From Minwuia thermotolerans (lineage in GTDB: Bacteria > Pseudomonadota > Alphaproteobacteria > Minwuiales > Minwuiaceae): DNA of 44,552 nt. Both the position numbers and the translations under genes were made by a program. The notes beneath the pieces are model-generated. The model was not told the DNA's origin and made no database searches. It saw only the letters and a list, made by a program, of their open reading frames with translations. Shown here in pieces: positions 26,451-35,239 of this stretch. The stretch is taken from positions 1 through 44,552 of the forward strand of contig NZ_PIGG01000009.1 of the NCBI RefSeq assembly GCF_002924445.1. The letters are read 5' to 3'. Numbering within the stretch: the first letter of the stretch is position 1; each line of letters begins with the position of its first letter.

Positions 26451-27254
26451 TCAGCCGGCCGAATCCCGTTCCGGTCCGGTCAGCGTCACACCACCGTCCA
26501 CCACCAGCGTCTGGCCGGTGACATAGCGCGCCTGGGCCGACAGCAGGAAACGCACGGCCTGGCCGACGTCCCAGCCCGTGCCCTCGATGCCCAGCCTGGA
26601 GGCCTTCGCCCGCTGGGCGCGCGCCGCCTCGCTCATGCCGCGGCCATAGACCATGGGCGTGTAGACCGGCCCCGGCGCGACGCAGTTCACCCGGATTCCG
26701 TCCGGGCCGTGATCGACCGCCATGGCCCGGGTCAGCGCTATCACCGCGCCCTTGGAGACGGAATAGGCGGTCAGACCGCGCGGCCTGAGCGCCGAGATCG
26801 ACGAGACGTTGACGATGGCGCCGCCGCCGCTCTCTATCATGGCCGGGATGGCGTGCTTGGAGACCAGGAACATGGTCTCGACATTGACCCGCATCACCCG
26901 CTCCCAGTCGGTCTGGCTGGTGGCGACGACGCTGCCGCGGCTGCCGATGCCGACATTGTTGTCGAGGGCATCGAGCCGGCCGAAGGCATCCAGCGTCGCC
27001 CGCACCATGGCCTCGCACTGTGCTTCGTCGGTGGCGTCGGCCTCGAAGGCGCGGGCCTCGCCGCCCTCGCCCCGGATCATTTCCGCCGTGCGCTCGGCCA
27101 GCGCCCTGTCGCGGTCGGCGACCATCACGCGCGCGCCGGCGCGGGCCAGCAGGATCGCCGCCGCCCGGCCATTGCCGATGCCGTCGCCCGCCGCGCCGCC
27201 GCCGACGACCAGCGCCGCCTTGCCTTCCAGGCCGAAGGATTCCGTCTCCGCCAT
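26451..27254 (-). CDS. Short-chain dehydrogenase/reductase
   Basis: A 267-residue classical SDR. The cofactor motif is the longer variant GGGAAGDGIGNG (residues 18-29), followed by an acidic residue after strand two (VADRD) that favours NAD. The catalytic set is N124, S152, Y164 and K168 (YSVSK). NNVG replaces the common NNAG. GGAGGGG lies seven bases before the ATG. It oxidises or reduces an alcohol/ketone, probably in the same pathway as the CMD-like protein encoded after it. Confidence 0.9.
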   Translation of the reverse strand: MAETESFGLEGKAALVVGGGAAGDGIGNGRAAAILLARAGARVMVADRDRALAERTAEMIRGEGGEARAFEADATDEAQCEAMVRATLDAFGRLDALDNNVGIGSRGSVVATSQTDWERVMRVNVETMFLVSKHAIPAMIESGGGAIVNVSSISALRPRGLTAYSVSKGAVIALTRAMAVDHGPDGIRVNCVAPGPVYTPMVYGRGMSEAARAQRAKASRLGIEGTGWDVGQAVRFLLSAQARYVTGQTLVVDGGVTLTGPERDSAG

Positions 27255-27285
27255 CTCGTTCCCCTCCGCCGCACCGCGGCCTGAT

Positions 27286-30177
27286 TCAGGCGGCGTTGCG
27301 CCGCTTCCGCGTCCGCGCTTTCTTCGGCGCCGGCAGCGCCTTCGACGCGCGCCGGGCCAGCACTTCGGCCAGATAGCGGCCGGTGTGGCTCTCGGCGACC
27401 GTGGCGACTTCCTCGGGCGTGCCGCAGGCGACGATCTCGCCGCCGCCGTCGCCGCCTTCCGGGCCGATGTCGACGATCCAGTCGGCGGTCTTGATGACTT
27501 CCAGGTTGTGTTCGATGACGAGCACCGAATTGCCGCTGTCGACCAGCGCCTGCAGCACTTCCAGCAGCTTCCGCACGTCCTCGAAATGCAGGCCTGTGGT
27601 CGGCTCGTCCAGGATGTAGAGCGTGCGGCCCGTGGCCCGTTTCGACAGTTCCTTGGCCAGCTTCACGCGCTGGGCCTCGCCGCCCGAGAGCGTCGTCGCC
27701 TGCTGGCCGATCTTGATGTAGCCGAGGCCGACGCGCATCAGCGTGTCCAGCTTCTCGCGCACCGCCGGCACCGCCTTGAAGAACTCCTGGCCCTCCTCGA
27801 CGGTCATCTCCAGCACGTCGGAGATCGACTTGCCCTTGAACAGGATGTCGAGGGTCTCGCGGTTGTAGCGCCGGCCCTTGCAGACGTCGCAGGTGACGTA
27901 GATGTCGGGCAGGAAGTGCATCTCGATCTTGATCAGCCCGTCGCCCTGGCAGGCCTCGCAGCGCCCGCCCTTGACGTTGAAGCTGAACCGCCCGGGCTTG
28001 TAGCCGCGCGCCTTGGCCTCGGGCAGTTCCGCGAACCAGTCGCGGATCGGCGAGAAGGCGCCGGTATAGGTCGCCGGATTGGAGCGCGGGGTGCGGCCGA
28101 TGGGCGACTGGTCGATGTCGATGATCTTGTCCAGCCATTCCAGGCCGTCGATGCGCTGATGCGGCGCCGGTGCGGCCTTGGCGCCGTGCAGCCGCCGCGC
28201 CAGCGCCTTGTAGAGCGTCTCGATGGTCAGCGTCGACTTGCCCGATCCCGAAACGCCCGTGATGCAGACGAAGGCGCCGAGCGGCAGGGTGGCGGTGACG
28301 TTCTTCAGGTTGTTGCCGGTGGCGCCGACAATGCGCAGGAAGCGGTCCCGGTGGCCTTCGCGGCGCCGCTGCGGCACCGGCACCTGGGCGATGCCGGCGA
28401 GATACTGGCCGGTGATCGAGGCCTCGGTCTGCATGATCCGCTCGGGCGTGCCCTCGGCGATCAGTTCGCCGCCATGGGCGCCGGCCAGCGGGCCGATGTC
28501 GATGACGTGGTCGGCCGACAGGATGGCTTCCTCGTCGTGCTCCACGACGATCACCGTATTGCCGAGATCGCGCAGGTTCTTCAGCGTCTCCAGCAGGCGG
28601 CCATTGTCGCGCTGGTGCAGGCCGATGGAGGGCTCGTCGAGCACGTAGAGCACGCCTGTGAGGCCGGACCCGATCTGGCTGGCCAGACGGATCCGCTGGC
28701 TCTCGCCGCCCGACAGCGTGCCGGAATTGCGGCTCAGCGTCAGGTATTCCAGGCCGACATTGTTGAGGAAGCCGACGCGTTCGTTGATTTCCTTCAGGAT
28801 ACGTTCGGCGATCTCCCGCTGTTTCGGGGTCAGCTTCGGCTCCAGCCCGCCGAACCACTCCGCCGCCCCCTTGATGGAGAATTCCGAGGCCTGGCCGATA
28901 TGCAGGCCGTTGATCTTCACCGCCAGCGCCTCGGGCTTCAGCCGGTACCCGCCGCAGACCGAGCAGGCGGTCTTCGCCTGATAGGTCTCGATCTCCTCGC
29001 GCATGCGCGCCGAATCGGTTTCGCGCCAGCGCCGCTCCAGATTGCGGACGACGCCTTCGAAGCCCTTGGCCGTCTTGTAGCTGCGCAGGCCGTCGTCATA
29101 GCGGAACTCGATCTGCTCCTTGCCCGAGCCGAACAGGATGACGTCCCGCACCGCCTCGGGCAGCTCCTCCCAGGGCGTGGTCATGGACTGGCCAAAATGG
29201 CGCAGGATGCTGTCCAGCGTCTGCATGTAGTAGGGCGAGGTCGTCTTCGACCAGGGCGCGATGGCGCCGGCACGCAGGCTCAGGTCCTTCTCGGGGACCA
29301 CGAGGTCGGCGTCGACATACATCTCCGTGCCCAGGCCGTCGCAGGCCGGACAGGCGCCGAAGGGGTTGTTGAAGCTGAACAGCCGGGGCTCGATCTCCTC
29401 GATGGTGAAGCCGGAGACCGGGCAGGCGAACTTGGCCGAGAAGACGGTCCGCTCGCCGCCGTCGGCGTTCTCGGCAATGGCGATGCCCTCGGCCAGGGCC
29501 AGCGCGGTCTCGAAGCTGTCGGCGAGGCGGGTGGCGATGTCGTCGCGGACGACGATGCGGTCGACCACCACCTCGATGTCGTGCTTGAGCTTCTTGTCGA
29601 GCGCCGGCACGTCCTCGATGTCGTAGAGCTCGCCGTCGACCTTGACGCGCTGGAAGCCGCCCTTCCTGAGATCCCTGAACTCCTTGCGGTACTCGCCCTT
29701 GCGGCCGCGCACCATGGGCGCCAGCAGGTAGAGCCGCGTGCCTTCCTCCATGGCCATCACCCGGTCGACCATCTGGCTGACCGTCTGGCTCTCGATCGGC
29801 TCGCCGGTCGCGGGCGAGTAGGGGATGCCGATCCGGGCCCAGAGCAGGCGCATGTAGTCATGGATCTCGGTCACCGTGCCGACGGTGGAGCGCGGATTCT
29901 TCGACGTCGTTTTCTGCTCTATGGAGATGGCCGGGCTCAGCCCCTCGATGTGGTCGACGTCCGGCTTCTGCATCAGTTCCAGGAACTGGCGCGCATAGGC
30001 CGAAAGGCTCTCGACATAGCGGCGCTGCCCTTCGGCGTAGATGGTGTCGAAGGCCAGCGACGACTTGCCCGAACCCGACAGCCCGGTGATCACCACCAGC
30101 CGGTCGCGGGGAATGTCGACGTCAATGCCCTTCAGATTGTGCTCGCGGGCGCCGCGGACACTGATGACCTTCTGCAT
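27286..30177 (-). CDS. uvrA: UvrABC excinuclease subunit A
   Basis: A 963-residue protein of normal length. The first ATPase site is GLSGSGKS at 32-39 and the second is [10 protein letters not shown]. Both ABC signatures are LSGGE. Zinc-binding cysteine groups appear as [23 protein letters not shown] and CDVCKG. The C-terminal tail is basic ([10 protein letters not shown]). UvrA dimers scan DNA for bulky lesions and load UvrB in nucleotide excision repair. It is divergent from ssb, an arrangement widespread in proteobacteria, and a LexA-type box lies 26 bases upstream of its start. Confidence 0.98.
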   Translation of the reverse strand: MQKVISVRGAREHNLKGIDVDIPRDRLVVITGLSGSGKSSLAFDTIYAEGQRRYVESLSAYARQFLELMQKPDVDHIEGLSPAISIEQKTTSKNPRSTVGTVTEIHDYMRLLWARIGIPYSPATGEPIESQTVSQMVDRVMAMEEGTRLYLLAPMVRGRKGEYRKEFRDLRKGGFQRVKVDGELYDIEDVPALDKKLKHDIEVVVDRIVVRDDIATRLADSFETALALAEGIAIAENADGGERTVFSAKFACPVSGFTIEEIEPRLFSFNNPFGACPACDGLGTEMYVDADLVVPEKDLSLRAGAIAPWSKTTSPYYMQTLDSILRHFGQSMTTPWEELPEAVRDVILFGSGKEQIEFRYDDGLRSYKTAKGFEGVVRNLERRWRETDSARMREEIETYQAKTACSVCGGYRLKPEALAVKINGLHIGQASEFSIKGAAEWFGGLEPKLTPKQREIAERILKEINERVGFLNNVGLEYLTLSRNSGTLSGGESQRIRLASQIGSGLTGVLYVLDEPSIGLHQRDNGRLLETLKNLRDLGNTVIVVEHDEEAILSADHVIDIGPLAGAHGGELIAEGTPERIMQTEASITGQYLAGIAQVPVPQRRREGHRDRFLRIVGATGNNLKNVTATLPLGAFVCITGVSGSGKSTLTIETLYKALARRLHGAKAAPAPHQRIDGLEWLDKIIDIDQSPIGRTPRSNPATYTGAFSPIRDWFAELPEAKARGYKPGRFSFNVKGGRCEACQGDGLIKIEMHFLPDIYVTCDVCKGRRYNRETLDILFKGKSISDVLEMTVEEGQEFFKAVPAVREKLDTLMRVGLGYIKIGQQATTLSGGEAQRVKLAKELSKRATGRTLYILDEPTTGLHFEDVRKLLEVLQALVDSGNSVLVIEHNLEVIKTADWIVDIGPEGGDGGGEIVACGTPEEVATVAESHTGRYLAEVLARRASKALPAPKKARTRKRRNAA

Positions 30178-30202
30178 GAAACACCATCTGCCGGAGAAAG
30201 CG

Positions 30203-30217
30203 GAACGAATGGAAAAC
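30203..30217. promoter_or_regulatory. Candidate LexA (SOS) box upstream of uvrA
   Basis: GAAC-GAATGGA-AAAC fits the alphaproteobacterial GAAC-N7-GAAC/GTTC-N7-GTTC pattern with a single mismatch. It is 26 bases from the uvrA start, in the 237-base gap shared with ssb. uvrA is a common SOS regulon member. The site assignment is by eye. Confidence 0.45.
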
Positions 30218-30414
30218 CTATCGCGCCTCGCCGGGCCGGACCAGACCTTCGGCGCGTCTCATGACAATATAGGGCGCGGAGCCGGTTTTGGACCGTTCCC
30301 CGGTGGCGTGCGCCGATCAGCCGCCCCCCGGCGGGCCGTCGCAAGCCGGTGGCGTCCGCCGCCGCGAGGGGCTAAGACTCGGGGCAGAATCGATTCCGGC
30401 GCGGAGGGCTGAAC

Positions 30415-30924
30415 ATGGCAGGGGTGAACAAGGTCATTCTGGTGGGCAATCTGGGCGCCGACCCGGAAGTGCGCCGCATGAACGACGGCAATCCGGTGGT
30501 GAACCTGCGCCTCGCCACGTCCGAGCAGTGGCGTGACAGGAACTCCGGCGAACGGCGCGAGCGCACCGAATGGCACCGGGTGGTGATCTTCAACGAGAAC
30601 CTCGCCCGCGTCGCCGAGCAGTATCTGAAGAAGGGCTCCAAGGTCTATATCGAGGGCCAGCTGCAGACCCGGAAATGGCAGGACCAGTCGGGCCAGGACC
30701 GTTACTCGACCGAGGTCGTGCTCAACCGCTTCCGGGGCGAGTTGCAGATGCTCGACAGCCGCGGCGCCGGTGGCGGCAGCGGTGGCGGCGATGACGGCGG
30801 CTATGGCGATGGCGGCGGCGGCTACGGCGGCGGCCGCAGCGGCGGCTCCGGCGGCGGTAGCGGCGGCGGTGGCCGCGACGACTATGGCGGCGGCAGTGAC
30901 CTGGACGACGAAATTCCGTTCTAG
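30415..30924 (+). CDS. ssb: Single-stranded DNA-binding protein
   Basis: A 169-residue SSB. Residues 1-112 are the OB fold ([20 protein letters not shown], then [33 protein letters not shown]). Residues about 117-160 are a glycine-rich, disordered linker. The acidic tip ends DLDDEIPF, the conserved protein-interaction tail. It coats single-stranded DNA in replication, recombination and repair. It is divergent from uvrA, and a GC-rich terminator follows the stop. Confidence 0.98.
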   Translation: MAGVNKVILVGNLGADPEVRRMNDGNPVVNLRLATSEQWRDRNSGERRERTEWHRVVIFNENLARVAEQYLKKGSKVYIEGQLQTRKWQDQSGQDRYSTEVVLNRFRGELQMLDSRGAGGGSGGGDDGGYGDGGGGYGGGRSGGSGGGSGGGGRDDYGGGSDLDDEIPF

Positions 30925-30938
30925 GGACGGCACGGAAA

Positions 30939-30964
30939 GGGGCCGGACTGCGGTGTCCGGCCCC
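30939..30964 (+). terminator. Terminator-like hairpin after ssb
   Basis: A 10-bp stem GGGGCCGGAC/GTCCGGCCCC with a six-base loop lies 14 bases after the ssb stop and 13 bases before the convergent YeeE/YedE stop. T-richness is weak on both sides. It could serve both strands. Confidence 0.6.
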
Positions 30965-30977
30965 GGTTGCCGTTCTG

Positions 30978-31568
30978 CTATTCGGCCGCGATCGACCTTG
31001 GCTTGCCGGTCAGGCGGTGCGGCAGCAGCAGACCGATGGCGATGAAGACGACGCCAACGGCGATGCCGAGGATTTCGCCGCTCAGGCTCTCGAACAGAGC
31101 CGGGTAGCCGGCGCCCTCGATCAGACCCAGGGTCGTCTTGCCGCCGGCGATGTCCGCCAGCATCGCGCTGCCGGCGAAGTCTTCGTAGCTCACCATGTAG
31201 GCCGCCGCGCCGCACAGGCCGCCAATGGCGAAGAACAGCGCATCCTTGCGGCCTGTGGCCAGCGCGGTCAGCCCCGTCCCGGGGCAGTAGCCGGCGACCG
31301 CGAAGCCCGCGCCGAGCAGCAGGCCGCCGATGAAGACGCCGGCATAGGCCGACTTCACCGACAGGTGGCCCGGATCGACCACGCCGAGCAGCAAGCCGCC
31401 GAACAGCAGCACCGATGCGACGCCGATGCCGGTGAAGATGGTCTTCATCAGGTGCGTTTCGGTCAGGTTCAGCATGCGGATGATGTAACCGGGGTTGGTG
31501 GCCCCGATCCGGTCCAGCGTGGCGCCGAACGCCGCGCCGAGGACGATGGCGAGAAGCATCTCGGTCAT
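30978..31568 (-). CDS. YeeE/YedE family sulfur-type transporter, second half
   Basis: A 196-residue polytopic membrane protein of the YeeE/YedE (TsuA/PmpB-like) family. The signature GYCPGTGLTALATGRKDA carries the conserved cysteine within a re-entrant helix region. It is encoded three bases after a second member carrying GGCTSGH, giving the usual split pair. Characterised relatives import thiosulfate or related sulfur compounds through cysteine relays. The FNR-type site upstream of the pair suggests oxygen-responsive control. Confidence 0.88.
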   Translation of the reverse strand: MTEMLLAIVLGAAFGATLDRIGATNPGYIIRMLNLTETHLMKTIFTGIGVASVLLFGGLLLGVVDPGHLSVKSAYAGVFIGGLLLGAGFAVAGYCPGTGLTALATGRKDALFFAIGGLCGAAAYMVSYEDFAGSAMLADIAGGKTTLGLIEGAGYPALFESLSGEILGIAVGVVFIAIGLLLPHRLTGKPRSIAAE

Positions 31569-31571
31569 GGC

Positions 31572-32132
31572 TCAGGCCTCCTTGCGGAACAGGATGAGGG
31601 CGACGGGGATCGCGGCGAGAAAGGCGCCGGCGGCAAAGACGTAGCCGGAGAGGGCAGTCTGCATCATGCCGCTCATCATGTGGCCGGATGTGCAGCCGCC
31701 GGCCAGGCGGGCGCCGAAGAGCACGATGAATCCGGCGACGAAGACCGCGGCGTAGCGCTTCGCCGGAGAGTCGCCGAAATTGGCGCGCCAGACTGCCGGC
31801 ATCGTACGCTCTTCCCGCCCGACGCCGCCGCGAAGCAGCGCCGAGACGAGGGCGCCGGCCATCATCGCGATGACGAAGACGAAGCTGTAGTTCAGCGGAT
31901 TGGCGACGTTCTTCGCATAGCTCCCGCCGCTCTTGTCGAGATAGGCGTTGGGGCTGGCGTAGCCGCTCTTCGCCGTCTCGTCGACGACGACGACTTCAGG
32001 CGCGAACAGGTCCCAGATCATGCCGTCCAGGATCACGAACTGGGTCGAGACGCCGATGGGCTTCACCAGCAGGACCGCGGCGAAGAAGACGACACCCAGC
32101 AGGATGCCGCCATTGCGTGGCGAGAGGATCAT
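31572..32132 (-). CDS. YeeE/YedE family sulfur-type transporter, first half
   Basis: A 186-residue membrane protein with the family motif GARLAGGCTSGHMMSGMMQTA (about residues 140-160), which holds the conserved cysteine. Helices flank a periplasmic loop of about residues 40-80. GGAGG precedes the ATG. It is the promoter-proximal gene of the pair. Substrate is inferred only as a reduced sulfur compound. Confidence 0.88.
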   Translation of the reverse strand: MILSPRNGGILLGVVFFAAVLLVKPIGVSTQFVILDGMIWDLFAPEVVVVDETAKSGYASPNAYLDKSGGSYAKNVANPLNYSFVFVIAMMAGALVSALLRGGVGREERTMPAVWRANFGDSPAKRYAAVFVAGFIVLFGARLAGGCTSGHMMSGMMQTALSGYVFAAGAFLAAIPVALILFRKEA

Positions 32133-32163
32133 CGCCCACCTCCATTTTACAGGGTTCAGATGG

Positions 32164-32207
32164 ACAATAGATCACGGGACGGCCGCCGCAGGCTTGATCT
32201 GGGTCAA
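32164..32207 (-). promoter_or_regulatory. FNR/Anr-type box with -10 element upstream of the YeeE/YedE pair
   Basis: TTGATCTGGGTCAA (32194-32207) matches the FNR-family consensus TTGAT-N4-ATCAA in nine of its ten defined positions. Reading leftward, TATTGT at 32169-32164 is a plausible -10 element. A start near 32157 would put the box centre at about -43, the class II activator position. The transcript would have a short leader with GGAGG before the ATG. Confidence 0.6.
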
Positions 32208-32225
32208 GTGGCGCGGCGCCGCGGA

Positions 32226-33224
32226 TCAGAACCGCCAGACGATCCGTTCGCCGTCGCGTTCGACGCGGAAGCGCCGCGTGCGGTCGTGGACCAGAAGACA
32301 GCCCTCGATCAGTCCCGACCAGGCGCGCAGCAGGGGATCGAACTGGTCCTCCCGGCCGCGCATGGTGCGCCAGCCGGTCTGCGCGACCGTATGGGCGTCC
32401 TTGCGCCCGGCCGCCTCGTCCATCCCGGACAGCAGGGCCAGCAGGAAATCGCCGAAGTCGCCGGGCTCGCCCATGATGTCGCGCAGCCTGCCATAGTAGT
32501 GCAGGCCGATCCGGACCCCGGCGCCGTGGCCCGCCTCCCCGGCGTCGCGCGCGCCGAGCACCTCGATCAGCGCCGGCAGGGCGTTGGTCAGATAGGTGAC
32601 GGCGTAGTTGCGTTTCACCTTCAGCAGCCGGTCTTCCGGCCAGTCGACCGTCGGGAATTGCGCCGGGTCGTAGTCGGGCCGGGGGTGGTCCGGCTCGAAA
32701 CTGAGACGTTCATGGGGCGCCAGCGGCCGGCCCCGGTCGATGAAGAACCCTTCCAGGCCCGGGTGGCCCTCCGCCGTTTGCCCGACGCAGACATAGCCGA
32801 GACTCTCGACGCCGAGGGTGGCGCCGATCTGGCTGTGGAAGCCGCGCATGGGCGCGGTCGAGACTTCGGGCGGAATGGCGCAGATCGCCGTGCCGTCGTA
32901 CATCCAGCGCGGCGTCGGATAGCGGATCCAGGCCTTTTCCGGGCTCTCGACGGCGCATTCGACCAGCACGCCGCCCAGCTTGTTGGCGAGATAGAGGAAC
33001 TTCGCCGCCGTCTCGGCCGGCGGCAGGCCGGCAAGGCCGAGTTTCTCGATGGATTGCAGGAACTTCTGCCCCCGCTGGCGCTCGAAGGTGCGCTGCATCA
33101 TCCCGGCCGCGGCATCCGTACCGTGCTTCTGCAGGACGAAGAGGATCAGGCCGATGAAGTAGCGGTGGTGCAGTTCGCGCGCCGCGTCCCAGCGCGCCGC
33201 CTGAATCGGGTCGATGGCATTCAT
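32226..33224 (-). CDS. Hypothetical protein in the Hen1-like methyltransferase cassette
   Basis: A 332-residue protein that I do not recognise. It has no signal peptide and no full membrane segment (only a short hydrophobic FIGLILFVLQ near the N-terminus). The N-terminal third is helical. The middle third has strand-like stretches with histidines and aromatics (MRGFHSQIGATLG, LEGFFIDRGRPLAPHERLSFEPDH). The C-terminal part includes RIGLHYYGRLRDIMG. The start overlaps the Hen1-like gene stop as ATGA, so it is translated in coupling with that gene. Its function should be sought in that context. Confidence 0.8.
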   Translation of the reverse strand: MNAIDPIQAARWDAARELHHRYFIGLILFVLQKHGTDAAAGMMQRTFERQRGQKFLQSIEKLGLAGLPPAETAAKFLYLANKLGGVLVECAVESPEKAWIRYPTPRWMYDGTAICAIPPEVSTAPMRGFHSQIGATLGVESLGYVCVGQTAEGHPGLEGFFIDRGRPLAPHERLSFEPDHPRPDYDPAQFPTVDWPEDRLLKVKRNYAVTYLTNALPALIEVLGARDAGEAGHGAGVRIGLHYYGRLRDIMGEPGDFGDFLLALLSGMDEAAGRKDAHTVAQTGWRTMRGREDQFDPLLRAWSGLIEGCLLVHDRTRRFRVERDGERIVWRF

Positions 33225-33865
33225 GCGTCCAAGCTACCGCCGGGATTCCGCCGCGCCAACGCATCATGCGCGTCCGACCGGAAAACCGCCATCTGGCTGG
33301 CGCCCCCCAACTCGGGATGGACGCCTCCGATATCGCGGAATTCGACCTTGTAGCCGGCGCTTCCGGCGACTCTGGCGCCCCATTTCCGAAACCTGGCCCG
33401 AGGCCATTCGAAGCGGTGGCCGGGATGGCGGAAGCGGTGGGCCGGCACGCCGAGGATGACGTTGTACTCGACGTTCGGCGTCGTCACGATGACAGTCTTC
33501 GGGCGCAGGTCGTGGAACACTGAGCGCTCCAGCTTCGACAGCCGTTCCGGCTCGATATGCTCGATGGTCTCCAGCAGCACCGCGCAGTCGAACCCCCGCA
33601 GGTCCGTCTGGGGTTCCAGCATCGAACCCATACGGACTTCGATCCGCCCGGCCCCGTCCGCCTCGGTCTTCAGTCTCTCCCTCAGACGGTCCAGCGCCCG
33701 GGGACACAGATCCATCCCGACCAGCCGTCCGATGCCGGAATTCCGCGCCAGTCGCACGAGGAGATCGCCGTCGCCGCAGCCCAGATCGACGAGGCTGGCG
33801 GGCCCGCTCTCGTCGATGGCGGCGCAGACCGAATCCAGCCGTTGCGTATGCAGCAAGGTGGTCAT
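33221..33865 (-). CDS. Stand-alone Hen1-like RNA 3'-terminal 2'-O-methyltransferase domain
   Basis: A 214-residue SAM methyltransferase. Motif I is VDLGCGDGDLL (26-36). The Hen1 metal site appears complete: E99, E102 and H103 in LLETIEHIEPERL, then H147 in HRFRHPGHRFEW. The ExxEH-to-His distance of 44 residues is close to that of eukaryotic HEN1 proteins. Hen1 enzymes methylate the 2'-OH at RNA 3' ends using a metal bound to the terminal ribose. Characterised bacterial Hen1 is about twice this size and carries a ligase-activating N-terminal half working with Pnkp. Neither is present here. ATGA overlaps join it to both neighbours. Confidence 0.75.
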   Translation of the reverse strand: MTTLLHTQRLDSVCAAIDESGPASLVDLGCGDGDLLVRLARNSGIGRLVGMDLCPRALDRLRERLKTEADGAGRIEVRMGSMLEPQTDLRGFDCAVLLETIEHIEPERLSKLERSVFHDLRPKTVIVTTPNVEYNVILGVPAHRFRHPGHRFEWPRARFRKWGARVAGSAGYKVEFRDIGGVHPELGGASQMAVFRSDAHDALARRNPGGSLDA

Positions 33866-34596
33866 TCGCCGTCATTCCCCGGTCCGGGCCGCTGCATCAG
33901 GACGACATCCTTGACGGGCGTGCGGAAGGACCAGCCCCAGCTGCCGGCGAGATGGCGGAAGGTCGATTCGCGGTAGAACACGACATGGGTCGGATCCCGG
34001 CGGTAGTGCCAGGCGGCGAAGCGCGCGTCGTCCGTCTGGAAACACGTCATGATGCCGAGCCAGCCCCCGGGCCGTACGAGCCGGCGCAGCCGGCGGAACT
34101 CTTCCGCCGGCCGGTGAAAATGCTCCGCCGTCTCGCTGCAGACGACGAAATCGTAGACGTCTTCAAGCACTGTCGGATCGGGCGCGAAGAAGGGATCGTA
34201 GAGCGCCACTTCGTGACCGGCCTCGCGGAACATCGCGGCGAGAGCCGGGCCCGGCCCGCAGCCATAGTCGAGTCCGGCCGACGGGGACTCCAGACGGGCG
34301 AGCAGCGGCAGCGCCAGCTTCGAGAGAAAACGCCGGTAGCCCGGATCGCCAACGTCGTTCTGGTGCCCTGTGTAATAGGCCCGCTCGGCCGCGCGCGCCG
34401 GCAGCTGAGCCGGATCGAGAAAGCGGGCCTCGCAATCGCGGCATCGCCAGTAGTCGCGCCCGTCCACTGCCAGCAGGACCGCGGTCCGCGCGGACAGGCA
34501 GACCGGGCAGGCCGGCTCGGTCGGCGGCGGCGGCCCACGGCGGGCGGCGGTCCTCACGTTCGTTTCATCCACTTCGTTCGGATCCTTGCCGCTCAT
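33862..34596 (-). CDS. Zinc-ribbon class I SAM-dependent methyltransferase
   Basis: A 244-residue protein. C30/C33 and C52/C55 form an N-terminal zinc ribbon (CPVC, CRDC). The SAM site is LDYGCGPGPALAAMF (109-123). Later family segments are SETAEHFHRPAEEFRRL and DPTHVVFYRESTF. The family is common but poorly characterised. Its stop overlaps the Hen1-like start, making it the first gene of a coupled three-gene unit. A nucleic acid or protein target is suggested by the zinc ribbon, but is unproven. Confidence 0.85.
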   Translation of the reverse strand: MSGKDPNEVDETNVRTAARRGPPPPTEPACPVCLSARTAVLLAVDGRDYWRCRDCEARFLDPAQLPARAAERAYYTGHQNDVGDPGYRRFLSKLALPLLARLESPSAGLDYGCGPGPALAAMFREAGHEVALYDPFFAPDPTVLEDVYDFVVCSETAEHFHRPAEEFRRLRRLVRPGGWLGIMTCFQTDDARFAAWHYRRDPTHVVFYRESTFRHLAGSWGWSFRTPVKDVVLMQRPGPGNDGE

Positions 34597-34629
34597 CGGC
34601 TGTCGTGTCCGGCCATGATTGCCTTAGGT

Positions 34630-35076
34630 TCAGGATCGCAAATCCGCCGTCCGCCGCGCAAGCCGCCGGCGCAGCATCTCTGCGAACGCGATCCAGACGA
34701 TCCAGAAGCCGGCGACCAGCGTCACGAGGGCGGTCGCGGGCAGGTCGAGGCCATGGCGCTGGGCGGCGAAGAAGCCGGCGGTGACCAGTCCGCCATAGAG
34801 CATGATCATCGAATAGCCGTGGCCGGCCAGATTGCCGCGGCGGACCATCGCCATGGCCCAGGCCAGCGTGAACAGCGTCCAGGCCGAGAGCGCGTGCAGG
34901 AAGCTGAAGCCGCCGGTCAGCGAAGTCAGGAAAAAGGAGCTCAGCGCTGTCAGCGCCATGGCCGCCACGTAGGCACGGCCGACAAGGCGGTGGCGGCGCC
35001 CGGCCTTGCGCCCGGCGATCTGGACGGCGCCGAGGATGAGGGCGGCGAAGGCGAGGGCGGTATGGGCGAATTCCAT
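34630..35076 (-). CDS. DUF2306-type membrane protein
   Basis: A 148-residue integral membrane protein with four hydrophobic helices and the HRLVGRAYV and HGYSMIMLYGGL segments typical of the DUF2306 family. Function unknown. GGAGAG precedes the ATG. It lies 33 bases upstream of the zinc-ribbon methyltransferase gene on the same strand and could share its transcript. Confidence 0.8.
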   Translation of the reverse strand: MEFAHTALAFAALILGAVQIAGRKAGRRHRLVGRAYVAAMALTALSSFFLTSLTGGFSFLHALSAWTLFTLAWAMAMVRRGNLAGHGYSMIMLYGGLVTAGFFAAQRHGLDLPATALVTLVAGFWIVWIAFAEMLRRRLARRTADLRS

Positions 35077-35182
35077 GGCGGTCTCTCCGCATCGGGTTGG
35101 CGATGGCGGAGAGATGCAGAGGCCGCCGGCACGCCGCCAGCGCGATTGCGCCGGCGGCGCCGCGGGTTTCGCAGGTTGCGCA

Positions 35183-35217
35183 GGGGGCGCAGTTCGCGCT
35201 TCGCGAAGCGCGCCCCC
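35183..35217 (-). terminator. Compound GC hairpin downstream of the luciferase-family gene
   Basis: An outer 8-bp stem (GGGGGCGC/GCGCCCCC) encloses an inner 6-bp stem (TTCGCG/CGCGAA). It lies 23 bases past the oxidoreductase stop in the 163-base gap before the DUF2306 gene. No T-tract follows. A second small stem (ACCGGC/GCCGGT) lies beside it. Confidence 0.45.
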
Positions 35218-35239
35218 ACCGGCTGCGGCCGGTCAGGGA

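Noticed and set aside
26809-30264. A very long open frame opposite uvrA and the SDR gene.
   Set aside because: It is a mirror of GC-rich codons; uvrA has unambiguous full-length family motifs on the other strand.
30768-30897. GGC-rich tandem-repeat-like DNA.
   Set aside because: It encodes the ordinary glycine-rich linker of SSB and is not a separate repeat element.
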